Assembly (NCBI GenBank): GCA_038118725.1
Contig: JAYOIK010000022.1
Location: 1 to 64,000, forward strand
Direction: 5' to 3'
Length of the DNA: 64,000 nucleotides
DNA from: JADHLJ01 sp038118725
Lineage (GTDB): Bacteria; Pseudomonadota; Alphaproteobacteria; Thalassobaculales; Thalassobaculaceae
Shown: in pieces, positions 16,933-25,635 of the stretch
Position numbering within the stretch: the stretch's first letter is position 1
How the letters are laid out: each line of letters begins with the position of its first letter
The notes under the pieces: model-generated
Database searches by the model: none
What the model was told of the DNA's origin: nothing
The model's input: the letters and a program-made list of their open reading frames with translations, nothing else
Translations under genes and position numbers: made by a program

Positions 16933-17445
16933 TTAGGCCAAAGCCTCGATCTGTTCCATGGTCAGGTTGCCGGGAACGATCGTGACGGGGATGCGTAGGC
17001 TGTTCGCGCCCTTGCCGGCGAGAAAGCTGATCAGTGGCCCCGGTCCGTCCTTGCTGGTTCCGGCCGCGAGCACCAGGATAGAGATCGTCGGCTCTTCCTC
17101 GACCAGCGCCACCAACTCGTCGACGATCGGACCCACCCGGACGTAGAGCGCCGGAAGTTGCCCGGAAAGCTCGATAACCTCGCCCGCGAGGTCGGAGAGC
17201 AGTTGTTCGGCCTCCTGTCGCGCCTCGTCCTGCATCAATTGACCGACACCGGCCCAGTGATGAAAACCGCCCGCCGGCTCGATATCGCGGAACAAAGCCA
17301 CGCGTCCACCGGTGCTCTTGGCCCTGAGCGCGGCGAAGCGCAGGGCGACCTTCATTTCCTCGGAATCATCCACCACCACCAGAAAAACGCGATGGTGCTC
17401 GGGAGCGGCTTGGCCAGCGGAGCCAGTGGATACGGTATCCAACAT
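16933..17445 (-). CDS. UspA-type universal stress protein
   Basis: A 170-residue single-domain Usp protein: beta strand HRVFLVVVDDSEEMKVAL (about 18-35), a central helical part, and VLAAGTSKDGPGPLISFLAG where ATP-binding members have G-x2-G-x9-G. The spacing here is imperfect, so ATP binding is uncertain. It follows the TIGR02186 gene by four bases and so belongs to the TauE operon as the third gene. In alphaproteobacteria a Usp protein often accompanies this pair; its function there is not established. Confidence 0.82.
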   Translation of the reverse strand: MLDTVSTGSAGQAAPEHHRVFLVVVDDSEEMKVALRFAALRAKSTGGRVALFRDIEPAGGFHHWAGVGQLMQDEARQEAEQLLSDLAGEVIELSGQLPALYVRVGPIVDELVALVEEEPTISILVLAAGTSKDGPGPLISFLAGKGANSLRIPVTIVPGNLTMEQIEALA

Positions 17446-17449
17446 CTAT

Positions 17450-18208
17450 CTAGACCTTACGAAAAATAACGCCGCCAAGCCAGCCCGCGAAGACCGCGAC
17501 CACGATGGCGGCTATTCCGTAAAGCGCCGATTGCTCGTGGGCGAAGTTATAGATCTCCGCGCCGACGCCTACTTTCTCGACCAACATCGGCGTGCTTACC
17601 GCCTGTATCGCCTCGCCGTCGCGGAACAGATAGACCACGGCGGTATAGCTTCCCGTGGCCATGTTCGAAGGGAAGTGGATCTGGGTGCGGAACAGGCGGT
17701 CGGAGACGATGGAGATCTCCTCCGGCTCGACGCTGAACAGTCCGTTCTTTTGTTTATTGCGGATCAAGGCTTCGCGAAACCGCGCGAGATCGGCGGCCGG
17801 TCTGTCCTTGTCATCCTCGGCGACCGTGGCGGCGATATACTCGGCGCCGATCTGTTGTGTCTCGCGGATATCGGCGCTGGTGATCTCGGTGAGAGGTCGA
17901 TTTGACGCGACCGCGTAGAAGTTCGGAACACCCTGGAATTCGACCGCGTCGGCGTTGACCCAGATTCCGGCGATCCGTTGCTTGTTGCGAACGGCCACGG
18001 TTTCCGGCGGGCCAGTGATAACCACCACCACGTCGCCTTCGCCATCCAGCGCGCCGAATAGGAGAACATCTGTTCCGGTGAAACCAGTGGTGATCGCCAC
18101 GTGATGGCTGGAGAGATCCGCGACCAATGCCTGACCGCGCGCGGCGGCGCTGGCGACTGTCACGAAGGCGGCGATCAGAAGCAGTAGGGTGGTTGGATTG
18201 TGCTTCAC
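17450..18208 (-). CDS. TIGR02186-family membrane-anchored periplasmic protein
   Basis: A 252-residue protein with a cleavable N-terminal signal (MKHNPTTLLLLIAAFVTVA, then a small-residue cleavage region) and one C-terminal membrane helix YGIAAIVVAVFAGWLGGVIF ending in RKV. The periplasmic body has two beta-rich modules. This is the TIGR02186 family, regularly encoded next to TauE/SafE exporters; its role is unknown but the topology suggests a periplasmic partner of the exporter. It sits ten bases downstream of the TauE gene. Confidence 0.8.
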   Translation of the reverse strand: MKHNPTTLLLLIAAFVTVASAAARGQALVADLSSHHVAITTGFTGTDVLLFGALDGEGDVVVVITGPPETVAVRNKQRIAGIWVNADAVEFQGVPNFYAVASNRPLTEITSADIRETQQIGAEYIAATVAEDDKDRPAADLARFREALIRNKQKNGLFSVEPEEISIVSDRLFRTQIHFPSNMATGSYTAVVYLFRDGEAIQAVSTPMLVEKVGVGAEIYNFAHEQSALYGIAAIVVAVFAGWLGGVIFRKV

Positions 18209-18218
18209 GTCCCGCTCC

Positions 18219-19139
18219 TCAATGCGCGATCAGGGGAGCGATGGAGTAGAGATCCTCCGGCGTGACGATCAGGTCATAGCCGATCTTCGCGCAAACCCCG
18301 AGCACCATCAGCGCCAGTAGAATGCGCAACTGCTCGCCCTTGAGGCGCACGCTGTACTTGCTTCCGAACTGTGCCCCGATGACGGCGCCGATCAACAGCA
18401 GGATCGCCAACGGCACGTCGACGGTCTGGGTCGTGACCGCCTGCAGGAAGGTCACGTTCGCGGTGACGAAAATGATCTGGAACAGCGACGTGCCGATCAC
18501 AACGGATGTCGGCATGCCCAGGAGATAAATCATCGCCGGCACCATGATGAACCCGCCGCCGACGCCCATTAGCGCCGATAGCACGCCCACCCCGGCACCC
18601 ACCATCAGGGGTAGAAGCGCGCTGATATAGAGCTTGGAGCGGCGGAACCGCATCTTGAAGGGCAGGCCATGCAGCCAGTTGTGTTGATGCAGTTTGCCCC
18701 GGGTTGCGCTTACCGACCTGGAACGCAGGATGGTGCGAGCGCTCTCGACGAACATCAGGCCGCCGATTATGCCGAGAAACACGACATAGCAAAGCTTGAT
18801 GACCAGATCGATCTGGCCGAGGCCTTGCAGATACTTGAACAAGACGACGCCAAGGGATGAACCGACAAAGCCGCCCGCCAGCAGAACGCCGCCCATTTTG
18901 AAGTCCACGTTGCGTCGGCGCATATGGGCAATGACGCCGGAGACCGAACTGGCGACGATCTGGTTCGCCTCGGTGCCGACGGCGACCGGCGCCGGGACGC
19001 CAATGAAGATCAGCAACGGCGTCATCAGAAACCCGCCACCCACGCCGAACAGCCCCGATAGAAAACCAATACCTCCGCCCATCGCCAGGATAAGGAAGAT
19101 ATTGACCGACATCTCGGCGATCGGCAGGTAGAAGTGCAT
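18219..19139 (-). CDS. TauE/SafE-family sulfite/anion exporter
   Basis: A 306-residue inner-membrane protein of the TauE/SafE family with eight hydrophobic segments in two repeats. Each repeat begins with the family glycine motif: GFLSGLFGVGGGFLMTPLL (about 24-42) and GVLSALMGVGGGFIMVPAM in the second half. Such proteins export sulfite or organosulfonates. It is the first gene of a three-gene minus-strand operon and lies a few kb from soeABC, so sulfite overflow export plus oxidation is a coherent pair. Substrate is inferred from context. Confidence 0.82.
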   Translation of the reverse strand: MHFYLPIAEMSVNIFLILAMGGGIGFLSGLFGVGGGFLMTPLLIFIGVPAPVAVGTEANQIVASSVSGVIAHMRRRNVDFKMGGVLLAGGFVGSSLGVVLFKYLQGLGQIDLVIKLCYVVFLGIIGGLMFVESARTILRSRSVSATRGKLHQHNWLHGLPFKMRFRRSKLYISALLPLMVGAGVGVLSALMGVGGGFIMVPAMIYLLGMPTSVVIGTSLFQIIFVTANVTFLQAVTTQTVDVPLAILLLIGAVIGAQFGSKYSVRLKGEQLRILLALMVLGVCAKIGYDLIVTPEDLYSIAPLIAH

Positions 19140-19285
19140 GAAACCTTGTCGGGCCGGTGAGACTCAGACGCATCCGCGTTTCGCTAGCCCACACGTGTAA
19201 TCGGGCAAGTTTAGCGGATTCAAGGTGTTATCATACAGAACTTCGAGTCATGCCGCCATGGGTTGTTTAAAAAAATTACCGTGAA

Positions 19286-19624
19286 TCACGCATTTCCGGG
19301 TTGAATATTTCCTCCCTCGGCGTGCCAGGCCAAAATTCCTCCCTCCAGGCGAAAGATCGGCCCGGCGAAACCGGTTGCGCGCATGATCTCCGTCGCCATG
19401 CCACAGCGCACGCCGCTCTTGCAGTGAAACACCAGTTTTCTGGGGGAGCTGGTGTCGATGGCGCCGGGGTCGAAGGTCGAGAGCGGCACCAGTGTCGAGC
19501 CGGGAATGCGCGCGGCTTCGAACTCAAGTGCCTCGCGTACATCGTAAAGATCCGCCTCGCCGGCTTGGAGCCATGCGGCGAGGGTTTCCGCGTTGATCAT
19601 CGTGGTTTGATTTTGTTCAGTCAT
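19286..19624 (-). CDS. Rhodanese-like sulfurtransferase
   Basis: A 112-residue single rhodanese domain with YDVREALEFEAARIPGS (about 27-43) and the active-site loop CKSGVRCG, whose first Cys (about residue 68) is the persulfide-forming residue. No signal peptide, so cytoplasmic. Its ATG overlaps the stop of the ABC ATPase gene by four bases, so the two are co-translated. The sulfur context (TauE, SoeABC) fits a role in sulfane-sulfur handling, though thiosulfate use is unproven. Confidence 0.85.
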   Translation of the reverse strand: MTEQNQTTMINAETLAAWLQAGEADLYDVREALEFEAARIPGSTLVPLSTFDPGAIDTSSPRKLVFHCKSGVRCGMATEIMRATGFAGPIFRLEGGILAWHAEGGNIQPGNA

Positions 19625-20433
19625 GGTGTCCTCCGATTGTCGGCGCGCGCGGATGAGGGAGGCGTGGGGTCCATGCTCGCCAAGACCTCGGCGCGAAGAA
19701 TTTCCGTGATCCTCGCCTTAAGCGATGAATGCGTGGGCTGGGTCGGTTGATCGGGGCGCCGCGGCCGTTCGAACGGCACCACCATCTCGTAAAGGATAAC
19801 CCCGGGACGGGCCGACATAACCAGGACTCGATCGGCCAGGTAGAGCGCTTCGTCGATATCATGGGTGACCAGCAAGACGGTGCGGTTCTCCGCGCGCCAA
19901 AGTTTCTCCAGCATTTCCTGCATGAGGCCGCGGGTCTGTTGGTCCAAGGCTCCGAACGGCTCGTCAAGCAAGAGCACCTCGGGACCGGGCGCCAAGGCCC
20001 TGGCCAAGGCGGCGCGCTGCTGCATGCCGCCGGACAGACTGGCGGGATACTGATCGGCGAATTCGGAAAGTCCCACCGCTTCGAGCAATCGGTCGATGAC
20101 GGCGTCTCGGTCGGTGCTCGAACCAAGCGCGAAACCGATGTTTCGTCGGACCGAAAGCCACGGGAAAAGCGCGAATCGCTGAAAAACCATGCCGCATTCC
20201 GGCATCGGCGCCGTGATCCGTCGATCATTGAGCGCAATGTGACCCTCGCTTGGCTGATCCAGCCCCGCGATCAGGCGAAGCAAGGTTGACTTCCCACAAC
20301 CCGAGGGGCCGACAATCGCCACGAACTCGCCGTCCGCGATGGTCAGCGACACTGGACCGAGCGCGTCGACGGCGCGGTTTCGACCTCGAGCGGGAAATCG
20401 CCGCCGAACCTCGCTTATCGAGAGTTTTGTCAC
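19621..20433 (-). CDS. ABC transporter ATPase, nitrate/sulfonate/taurine type, without partner genes
   Basis: A 270-residue ATPase of the SsuB/TauB/NrtD group: Walker A GPSGCGKST, Q-loop VFQRFALFPW, signature LSGGMQQR, Walker B EVLLLDEPFGALD and the H-loop VTHDIDEAL. I place the start at GTG 20433, with GAGG four bases upstream; the frame extends to a TTG at 20487. No permease or periplasmic binding protein gene is nearby, so it must energise components encoded elsewhere or has been separated from them. It is coupled to the rhodanese gene. Confidence 0.85.
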   Translation of the reverse strand: MTKLSISEVRRRFPARGRNRAVDALGPVSLTIADGEFVAIVGPSGCGKSTLLRLIAGLDQPSEGHIALNDRRITAPMPECGMVFQRFALFPWLSVRRNIGFALGSSTDRDAVIDRLLEAVGLSEFADQYPASLSGGMQQRAALARALAPGPEVLLLDEPFGALDQQTRGLMQEMLEKLWRAENRTVLLVTHDIDEALYLADRVLVMSARPGVILYEMVVPFERPRRPDQPTQPTHSSLKARITEILRAEVLASMDPTPPSSARADNRRTP

Positions 20434-20601
20434 GTCGCCTCGCTCAATATCCCACCATCGTCTAAACCTTTGGCTTCGGTTGGGCAATCATGTGTGAAAA
20501 CCCGCTGCGTGATGGGCTGGGGTGGCGTAACATGACTGTCATGCCCATCTGGACGGGTGCGTTTTGTTTCGATGGAAAGCGAACGGCATTGCGGGGGAGC
20601 G

Positions 20602-20937
20602 ATGATCAAATCTCTCATGAGTCTCATCGGATTGGGGAGTAAGGAGAATCGCCGCAAATACGAGCGCTATCCGATTGTCGCGCCGCTAGAGGTGACCGTG
20701 GGTTACAAGAGTTTTCAATGCGAAGTGGAAAATGTATCCGCCGGAGGCCTGCGACTGTCGCCCGCCCTGGAAGCCGAGATAGGTGAAACCATCACGATTC
20801 TCCATCCGAAGTCCGAGTTAAGCTTGGAGGCGACCGTCGTCGGGGTGGACCCATCCGGTACCCGCGCGCAATTCAACTCCGACGAAGCGGGCACGGTCGT
20901 GTCCGTTTGGGTGCGGATGCTGCATGAGGGTGAGTAG
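20602..20937 (+). CDS. PilZ-domain protein (candidate c-di-GMP receptor)
   Basis: A 111-residue protein formed almost only of a PilZ domain. The c-di-GMP motifs are visible as RRKYERY (RxxxR, residues about 18-24) and NVSAGGLRLS (D/N-x-S-x-x-G, about 46-55). Start at 20602 is fixed by GGGGGAG just upstream; an upstream in-frame ATG at 20557 has no such site. It precedes the glycosyltransferase genes by 60 bases on the same strand, so control of envelope polysaccharide or motility is possible. Confidence 0.85.
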   Translation: MIKSLMSLIGLGSKENRRKYERYPIVAPLEVTVGYKSFQCEVENVSAGGLRLSPALEAEIGETITILHPKSELSLEATVVGVDPSGTRAQFNSDEAGTVVSVWVRMLHEGE

Positions 20938-20997
20938 CCCGCGCTGTAGTGGCGCGTGAACCTTTCGTAACCGAAACCGCCACCCTATAACGGCGCC

Positions 20998-21972
20998 ATG
21001 CGTATTCTTTTTATTTCCGCCAGCCGTCTCGGAGACGCGATCCTCGGTACGGGATTGCTGAACACACTTATCGAACGGTATCCCGGCGCGCGTTTCACGA
21101 TCGCCTGTGGTCCGGTTGCCGCGTCGCTGTATGAAGCCGTGCCGGGTCTTGAGAGGATTATCCGGATGCGCAAGGGCCCCTGGCTCGCGCATTGGCGGAC
21201 CCTGCTCGGCGCCACGCTGACCAAGAATTGGTTCATGGTGGTCGACGTGCGGGGATCCGCGACCGCCTATGTCCTGCCCACCTTGCGCCGGCACGTTTAC
21301 CGACGCCGTGATCGAAACGCCCATAGGGTTGAGGACATGCGGCATATTCTGGGGTTGGATGCTCCCGCGCCACCTCGGATCTGGCTTGGCTCCCAGCATC
21401 ATGACTTCGCCGACACCGTCCTGGGAAAAGCGGGAGGCCCCGCGGACACATGTCCGCTTCTGACGCTTGGCCCGACCGCGAATTGGGACGCCAAGATTTG
21501 GCCGATCGACCGTTTCGCCGAACTCGCCCGAACTCTTACTGGTCCCAGCGGAGTGCTCGAGGGCGCGCGGGTGGCGGTGGTCGGTGGTCCGGGGGAACGC
21601 GACATGGCGGCGGGTTTGTTGAAGGCGGTGCCGGATGAGAATCTGATCGATCTCATGGAGGCACCGGTACTTGAGACCGCCGCCGTGCTGGCGCGGACGA
21701 CGCTTTATGTCGGCAATGACAGCGGCTTGATGCATCTCGCCGCCGCGTCCGGCGCGCCGACCTTGGGCTTGTTCGGTCCGACCCGGGACGAAAACTACGC
21801 GCCCTGGGGACCGCGTTGCGCGGTGGCGCGCACGGAACTCAGCTACGAACAGTTGCGCGCCGACCCGAACTATCGGCCAAGCCCGGATAGCGATCTCATG
21901 AATGGGCTGAGCGTGGCGACGGTCGTCGACGCGGCGAGGGATTTATTGGCGAAGGTCGAGGTCGAGGAATGA
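20998..21972 (+). CDS. Glycosyltransferase family 9 (heptosyltransferase-like)
   Basis: A 324-residue GT-B enzyme of the ADP-heptose:LPS heptosyltransferase family. The N-terminal motif ILFISASRLGDAILGTGLL and the C-terminal donor site YVGNDSGLMHLAAASGAPTL followed by LFGPT are typical. It probably adds a heptose or related sugar to LPS core. Its last 30 bases overlap the convergent GT9 gene at 21943, and it lies directly after the PilZ gene. Confidence 0.87.
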   Translation: MRILFISASRLGDAILGTGLLNTLIERYPGARFTIACGPVAASLYEAVPGLERIIRMRKGPWLAHWRTLLGATLTKNWFMVVDVRGSATAYVLPTLRRHVYRRRDRNAHRVEDMRHILGLDAPAPPRIWLGSQHHDFADTVLGKAGGPADTCPLLTLGPTANWDAKIWPIDRFAELARTLTGPSGVLEGARVAVVGGPGERDMAAGLLKAVPDENLIDLMEAPVLETAAVLARTTLYVGNDSGLMHLAAASGAPTLGLFGPTRDENYAPWGPRCAVARTELSYEQLRADPNYRPSPDSDLMNGLSVATVVDAARDLLAKVEVEE

Positions 21973-22953
21973 GCCGAGCACCATCTCCACGCTGATCTCG
22001 GCCATTCGGTTCTTGCCGTATTTGATCCGTCCGGGTGGCGAGATCGCGATGAGTCTCGGGTCCTGGCTTATCGGCGGAGACCCACCGAACAGGCCGAGCG
22101 CGGGCGTGTCGACGGCGGCGGCAATGTTCAGCATGCCGGTATCGTTGCCGATACATGCGTCACAGCGAGCCACGATCGCGGCCGCCTCAAGGATGGGTCG
22201 ATCGATCGATTGGACCAGCCAGGATGGGTTGTCGAATCGCGCGGCGATCCGCGCGGCGTTTTCCGCCTCCGTCACCCCGCCGACAAGAACCACCGAGATG
22301 TCGCGACGTTCCCGAAGCGCGCCGATGAGATCGCCGAAATTCTCTTCACCCCATTGCTTGAACGGCTCGCTGGAACCAATGGCGAGCGCGACCACGGACG
22401 GGGAAACACCATCCATGATCGTGGCCGCCGCCTCTTTGGCTTGTTTGGAGAGAGGCAGTTCCGGAGCGACGCCGGAAATCGGAACATCGTGCACTTCCAG
22501 CAGCCGATCGGCCTTGGCGATCGACGACAGATGCCGGTCCCGCCTCGATAGGCCATGCGGCGAGGTCAGCAGCGCATCCTGCCAGCCGATCCCGTAGCCG
22601 ATTCGCTTGGGAATACCGGCGCGGCAAGCCGCCAGGGCATATCGGCTAGACGCGTGCAGGATCCATACCGCATCGAAGCCGCGGGGGCGAAGATCGCCTC
22701 CAAGCCGCCATCCTCCGAGGGGGCCGGAGTGCCGGCCCTTGTCGGGTGCTAGGTACAACACCTCCCGCACGAAGTCGGCGCCGGCGAGGAGGTCGCGCGC
22801 CATGGACCGTTCCTTGGTCAACAGGGTGATCGCCCGACCGGGCGTGCTCCCGGCGATCGCCTTGAGGTGCGGCAGGTGCCAGACCGTATCGCCGATGCCG
22901 GGAAGCGGTTGAATCACCAGGGTTCCGCCAGGCTTGCCTTTCTCGGAACGCAT
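21943..22953 (-). CDS. Second glycosyltransferase family 9 protein
   Basis: A 336-residue heptosyltransferase-like protein with LVIQPLPGIGDTVWHLPHL near the N-terminus and CIGNDTGMLNIAAAVDTPAL plus LFGGS near the C-terminus. I chose ATG 22953, nine bases after GGAG; ATG 22962 is also possible, but GGAG abuts it. The open frame continues to 23283 without homology. It is convergent with and overlaps the first GT9 gene, and divergent from the GT4 gene, so the three make a compact envelope-sugar locus. Confidence 0.85.
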   Translation of the reverse strand: MRSEKGKPGGTLVIQPLPGIGDTVWHLPHLKAIAGSTPGRAITLLTKERSMARDLLAGADFVREVLYLAPDKGRHSGPLGGWRLGGDLRPRGFDAVWILHASSRYALAACRAGIPKRIGYGIGWQDALLTSPHGLSRRDRHLSSIAKADRLLEVHDVPISGVAPELPLSKQAKEAAATIMDGVSPSVVALAIGSSEPFKQWGEENFGDLIGALRERRDISVVLVGGVTEAENAARIAARFDNPSWLVQSIDRPILEAAAIVARCDACIGNDTGMLNIAAAVDTPALGLFGGSPPISQDPRLIAISPPGRIKYGKNRMAEISVEMVLGSFLDLDLRQ

Positions 22954-23077
22954 GCACTTCATCTCCACGCTCAATGGCTCTCTCGCGCCCGGGCCTTGCC
23001 GTTGCGTGATGCCTACAACACAATCCCCGCCGATGGCACGATCTTTCGTCGTGCGGAACCAACACGCGATGGTGGCG

Positions 23078-24103
23078 ATGGTGAAAGTGCTGCAAGCGAT
23101 GGCCGGCGCCAAACATGGCGGCGCCGAGGCGTTCTTCACGCGCCTCGCGGTGGCGCTGCGCCGAGCCGGACAGGACCAGCGGGTGGTGATTCGGCGCGAC
23201 CCGGACCGCGCGGCGGCGTTGCGCGCCGGCGGGGTCGAGCCGATTGAACTGAGCTTTGGTGGGGCCATGGATCTGATCACCAAAAGGCGGCTGGGGCGGG
23301 AACTTCGTTCCTACCGTCCCGATGTGGTGATGACCTGGATGAACCGGGCGACGTCGAAACTTCCGCGCGGGCGTTTCGTCCATGTCGCCCGACTCGGCGG
23401 ATATTATGACCTGAAATACTACCGGCATTGCGACCATCTCGTGGGCAATACCCCGGACATCGTTGAGCATGTCGTCCGCCATGGCTGGCCGGCCGAACGG
23501 GCGCATTACATCGCCAATTTCGTCGATACCGACAGCGGCGCGCCGGTGCCGCGTGAAAGCCTGGCGACCCCGGCGGATGTCACGGTGATCGTGGCGCTCG
23601 GGCGCTTGCATGAAAACAAGGCCTTTGATGTTCTGATCCGGGCCATGGCGGATGTCCCCAACGCGGTGCTTTGGCTGGCCGGGGATGGCCCGCTGGAAGC
23701 CGAGCTCAAGACCTTGGCTAAAGAGGTTGGGGCCGTTGATCGGATGCGGTTTCTCGGCTGGCGCGACGATACCGCTGGCCTGATCGCGTCGGCGGATATC
23801 CTGGTTTGCCCGTCGCGGCACGAACCCCTGGGCAATGTGGTGATCGAGGGATGGGCGCGGGCGAGGCCGGTGGTCGCGGCGGCTAGCGATGGACCGAGGC
23901 ATCTGATCACCGACGGCGAGACCGGCTTGTTGTGTCCCATCGACGCGCCGGACGCATTGGCCGATGCCCTGCGCCGAGTGGCGGGTGATCCGGATCTAGC
24001 GGGACGTCTCGGAACCGCAGGCGAGGCGGCGTTCAAGGCCCGCTTCACGGAGGAAATCATTGTTCGGGACTATATGGAATTCTTTCGCCAGCTTGCCCGA
24101 TAG
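23078..24103 (+). CDS. Glycosyltransferase family 4
   Basis: A 341-residue GT-B enzyme with an N-terminal acceptor domain opening VLQAMAGAKHGGAEAFF and a donor-nucleotide domain containing VALGRLHENKAFDVLIRA, LWLAGDGPLE and the retaining E-x7-E motif EPLGNVVIEGWARARPVV. The neighbours suggest LPS-core or O-antigen synthesis. Start is ATG 23078 or 23069; the frame continues upstream to 22934 over the divergent GT9 gene, which is unlikely to be translated. Confidence 0.85.
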   Translation: MVKVLQAMAGAKHGGAEAFFTRLAVALRRAGQDQRVVIRRDPDRAAALRAGGVEPIELSFGGAMDLITKRRLGRELRSYRPDVVMTWMNRATSKLPRGRFVHVARLGGYYDLKYYRHCDHLVGNTPDIVEHVVRHGWPAERAHYIANFVDTDSGAPVPRESLATPADVTVIVALGRLHENKAFDVLIRAMADVPNAVLWLAGDGPLEAELKTLAKEVGAVDRMRFLGWRDDTAGLIASADILVCPSRHEPLGNVVIEGWARARPVVAAASDGPRHLITDGETGLLCPIDAPDALADALRRVAGDPDLAGRLGTAGEAAFKARFTEEIIVRDYMEFFRQLAR

Positions 24104-24106
24104 GCG

Positions 24107-24135
24107 TTGGTTCGGAACGGCTTTTTCCCTATAGT
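24107..24135 (+). promoter_or_regulatory. Sigma-70-type promoter of the transaminase gene
   Basis: TTGGTT (24107-24112) and TATAGT (24130-24135) are separated by 17 bases, close to the housekeeping consensus. The predicted start near 24142 leaves a leader of about 57 bases before ATG 24199. Confidence 0.55.
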
Positions 24136-24198
24136 GCGCGTCTGTTTTCAACCCGTGCGGAACCGTTGGCGTGGCCCGGAACCGAGAGGGAGCCTGTC

Positions 24199-25530
24199 AT
24201 GTCGATGTCCGATACCAATGTACCCAATGACCTAGATTCGCTGTGGATGCCGTTCACCGGCAACCGGCAGTTCAAGAAGGAGCCGCGCCTTTTCGCCGAG
24301 GCCGAGGGGATGTATTACACCACCCCCGATGGTCGCAAGGTTTTGGACGGTACGGCCGGTCTGTGGTGCGTTAACGCCGGGCATCGTCGCAAACCGATCA
24401 TCGAGGCGGTGCGCAAGCAGGTGGAGAAACTTGACTACGCGCCGGGTTTTCAGGTCGGTCACCCGATCTCCTTTGAATTCGCCTCCCGCCTGACCGGAAT
24501 GATCGAGGGATACAGCCAAGTGATGTTCACCAATTCCGGGTCGGAATCGGTGGATACCGCTCTCAAGATGGCGCTGGCCTATCAGCGGACCATCGGCCAG
24601 GGGACCCGCACGCGCTTCGTCGGCCGCGAGCGTGGCTATCACGGCGTCGGATTCGGCGGCATCTCGGTTGGCGGCATGACCCCGAACCGCAAGATGTTCG
24701 GCAACATGCTGACCGGGATCGACCATCTGCCGCACACCCATGACCCGGAAGGTAGCCGTTTCACCCGCGGACAGCCCGAGACCGGCGCGCACTTGGCCGA
24801 GGAACTGGAGCGGATTGTCGCGTTGCATGACGCGTCCAATATCGCCGCGGTCATCGTCGAGCCGGTCGCCGGGTCGACCGGTGTGCTGGTGCCGCCGAAA
24901 GGGTATCTGCAGAAACTGCGCGAGATCTGCACCAAGCACGGTATCCTGTTGATCTTCGATGAGGTTATCACCGGTTTCGGGCGCCTTGGAGATAGCTTCG
25001 CGAGCGAGTATTTCGGCGTTCAGCCGGATCTCTTCACGACCGCTAAGGGCATTACCAACGCAACCGTCCCGATGGGCGCGGTTTTCGTGCGCGACGGTAT
25101 CTATGACGCCTTCATGAACGCCGCCACGGAGCCGAACGCGATCGAGTTCTTCCACGGCTATACTTATTCCGGTCATCCGCTCGCCTGCGCCGCCGGCCTC
25201 GCGACCATGGATCTTTATCGCGACGAAGGGCTGTTCGAGCGTGCCGCGAGCCTGCGACCCTATTTCGAGGATGCCGTGCATTCGCTTCGTGACGCCAATC
25301 ATGTGACCGACATTCGCAATATCGGCATCATGGGCGGGATTGACCTGGAGCCGATACCGGGTAAGCCCACGGCCCGCGCCTTCGATGCCTTCAATCGGGC
25401 GTTCGAGAAGGGGCTTCTGGTGCGAACCACCGGCGATACCATCGCTCTGTCGCCGCCCCTGATCGTCGAGGAAAAACAAATCGACTTCATCGCGGAAACC
25501 GTTCGCGACGTTCTGAAAGCCGTGGCCTAG
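24199..25530 (+). CDS. Omega-amino acid (beta-alanine):pyruvate transaminase
   Basis: A 443-residue class III PLP aminotransferase. The opening LDSLWMPFTGNRQFKKEPR and LDGTAGLWCVNAGHRR are distinctive of beta-alanine:pyruvate transaminases; the PLP lysine lies in TTAKGITNATVPMG (about 289) and the metal-like DEVITGFGRLG loop precedes it. It would convert beta-alanine or other omega-amines with pyruvate to the semialdehyde and alanine. Taurine:pyruvate transaminase belongs to the same class and the sulfur genes make that tempting, but the signature segments favour the beta-alanine type. Own promoter and terminator indicate a single-gene unit. Confidence 0.87.
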   Translation: MSMSDTNVPNDLDSLWMPFTGNRQFKKEPRLFAEAEGMYYTTPDGRKVLDGTAGLWCVNAGHRRKPIIEAVRKQVEKLDYAPGFQVGHPISFEFASRLTGMIEGYSQVMFTNSGSESVDTALKMALAYQRTIGQGTRTRFVGRERGYHGVGFGGISVGGMTPNRKMFGNMLTGIDHLPHTHDPEGSRFTRGQPETGAHLAEELERIVALHDASNIAAVIVEPVAGSTGVLVPPKGYLQKLREICTKHGILLIFDEVITGFGRLGDSFASEYFGVQPDLFTTAKGITNATVPMGAVFVRDGIYDAFMNAATEPNAIEFFHGYTYSGHPLACAAGLATMDLYRDEGLFERAASLRPYFEDAVHSLRDANHVTDIRNIGIMGGIDLEPIPGKPTARAFDAFNRAFEKGLLVRTTGDTIALSPPLIVEEKQIDFIAETVRDVLKAVA

Positions 25531-25540
25531 CACGAGGCGC

Positions 25541-25572
25541 GCCGGGGACCTGCTATATCCCCGGCGGCTTTT
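25541..25572 (+). terminator. Rho-independent terminator after the transaminase gene
   Basis: GCCGGGGA and TCCCCGGC form a perfect 8-bp stem around a nine-base loop, followed by GGCTTTT. It begins eleven bases after the transaminase stop codon. Confidence 0.7.
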
Positions 25573-25635
25573 GACTTGCCAAGGAATCGCGGAATTGCGA
25601 GTGTTGTCACGATTACGTCATGCAAGAGCTTGTCA

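Noticed and set aside
19268..19290. Terminator after the rhodanese gene (short CGTG/CACG stem and T-run on the minus strand)
   Set aside because: The stem is only four base pairs and overlaps the stop codon; too weak to list as a feature.
24199..25530. Taurine:pyruvate transaminase as identity of the class III aminotransferase
   Set aside because: Sulfur genes nearby are suggestive, but the N-terminal signature matches beta-alanine:pyruvate transaminases and no sulfoacetaldehyde gene is present.
25565..25580. Possible fourth sigma-54 promoter, CGGCTTTTGACTTGCC
   Set aside because: It has GG-N10-GC and TTGC but lacks the CACG block and overlaps the terminator stem after the transaminase gene.
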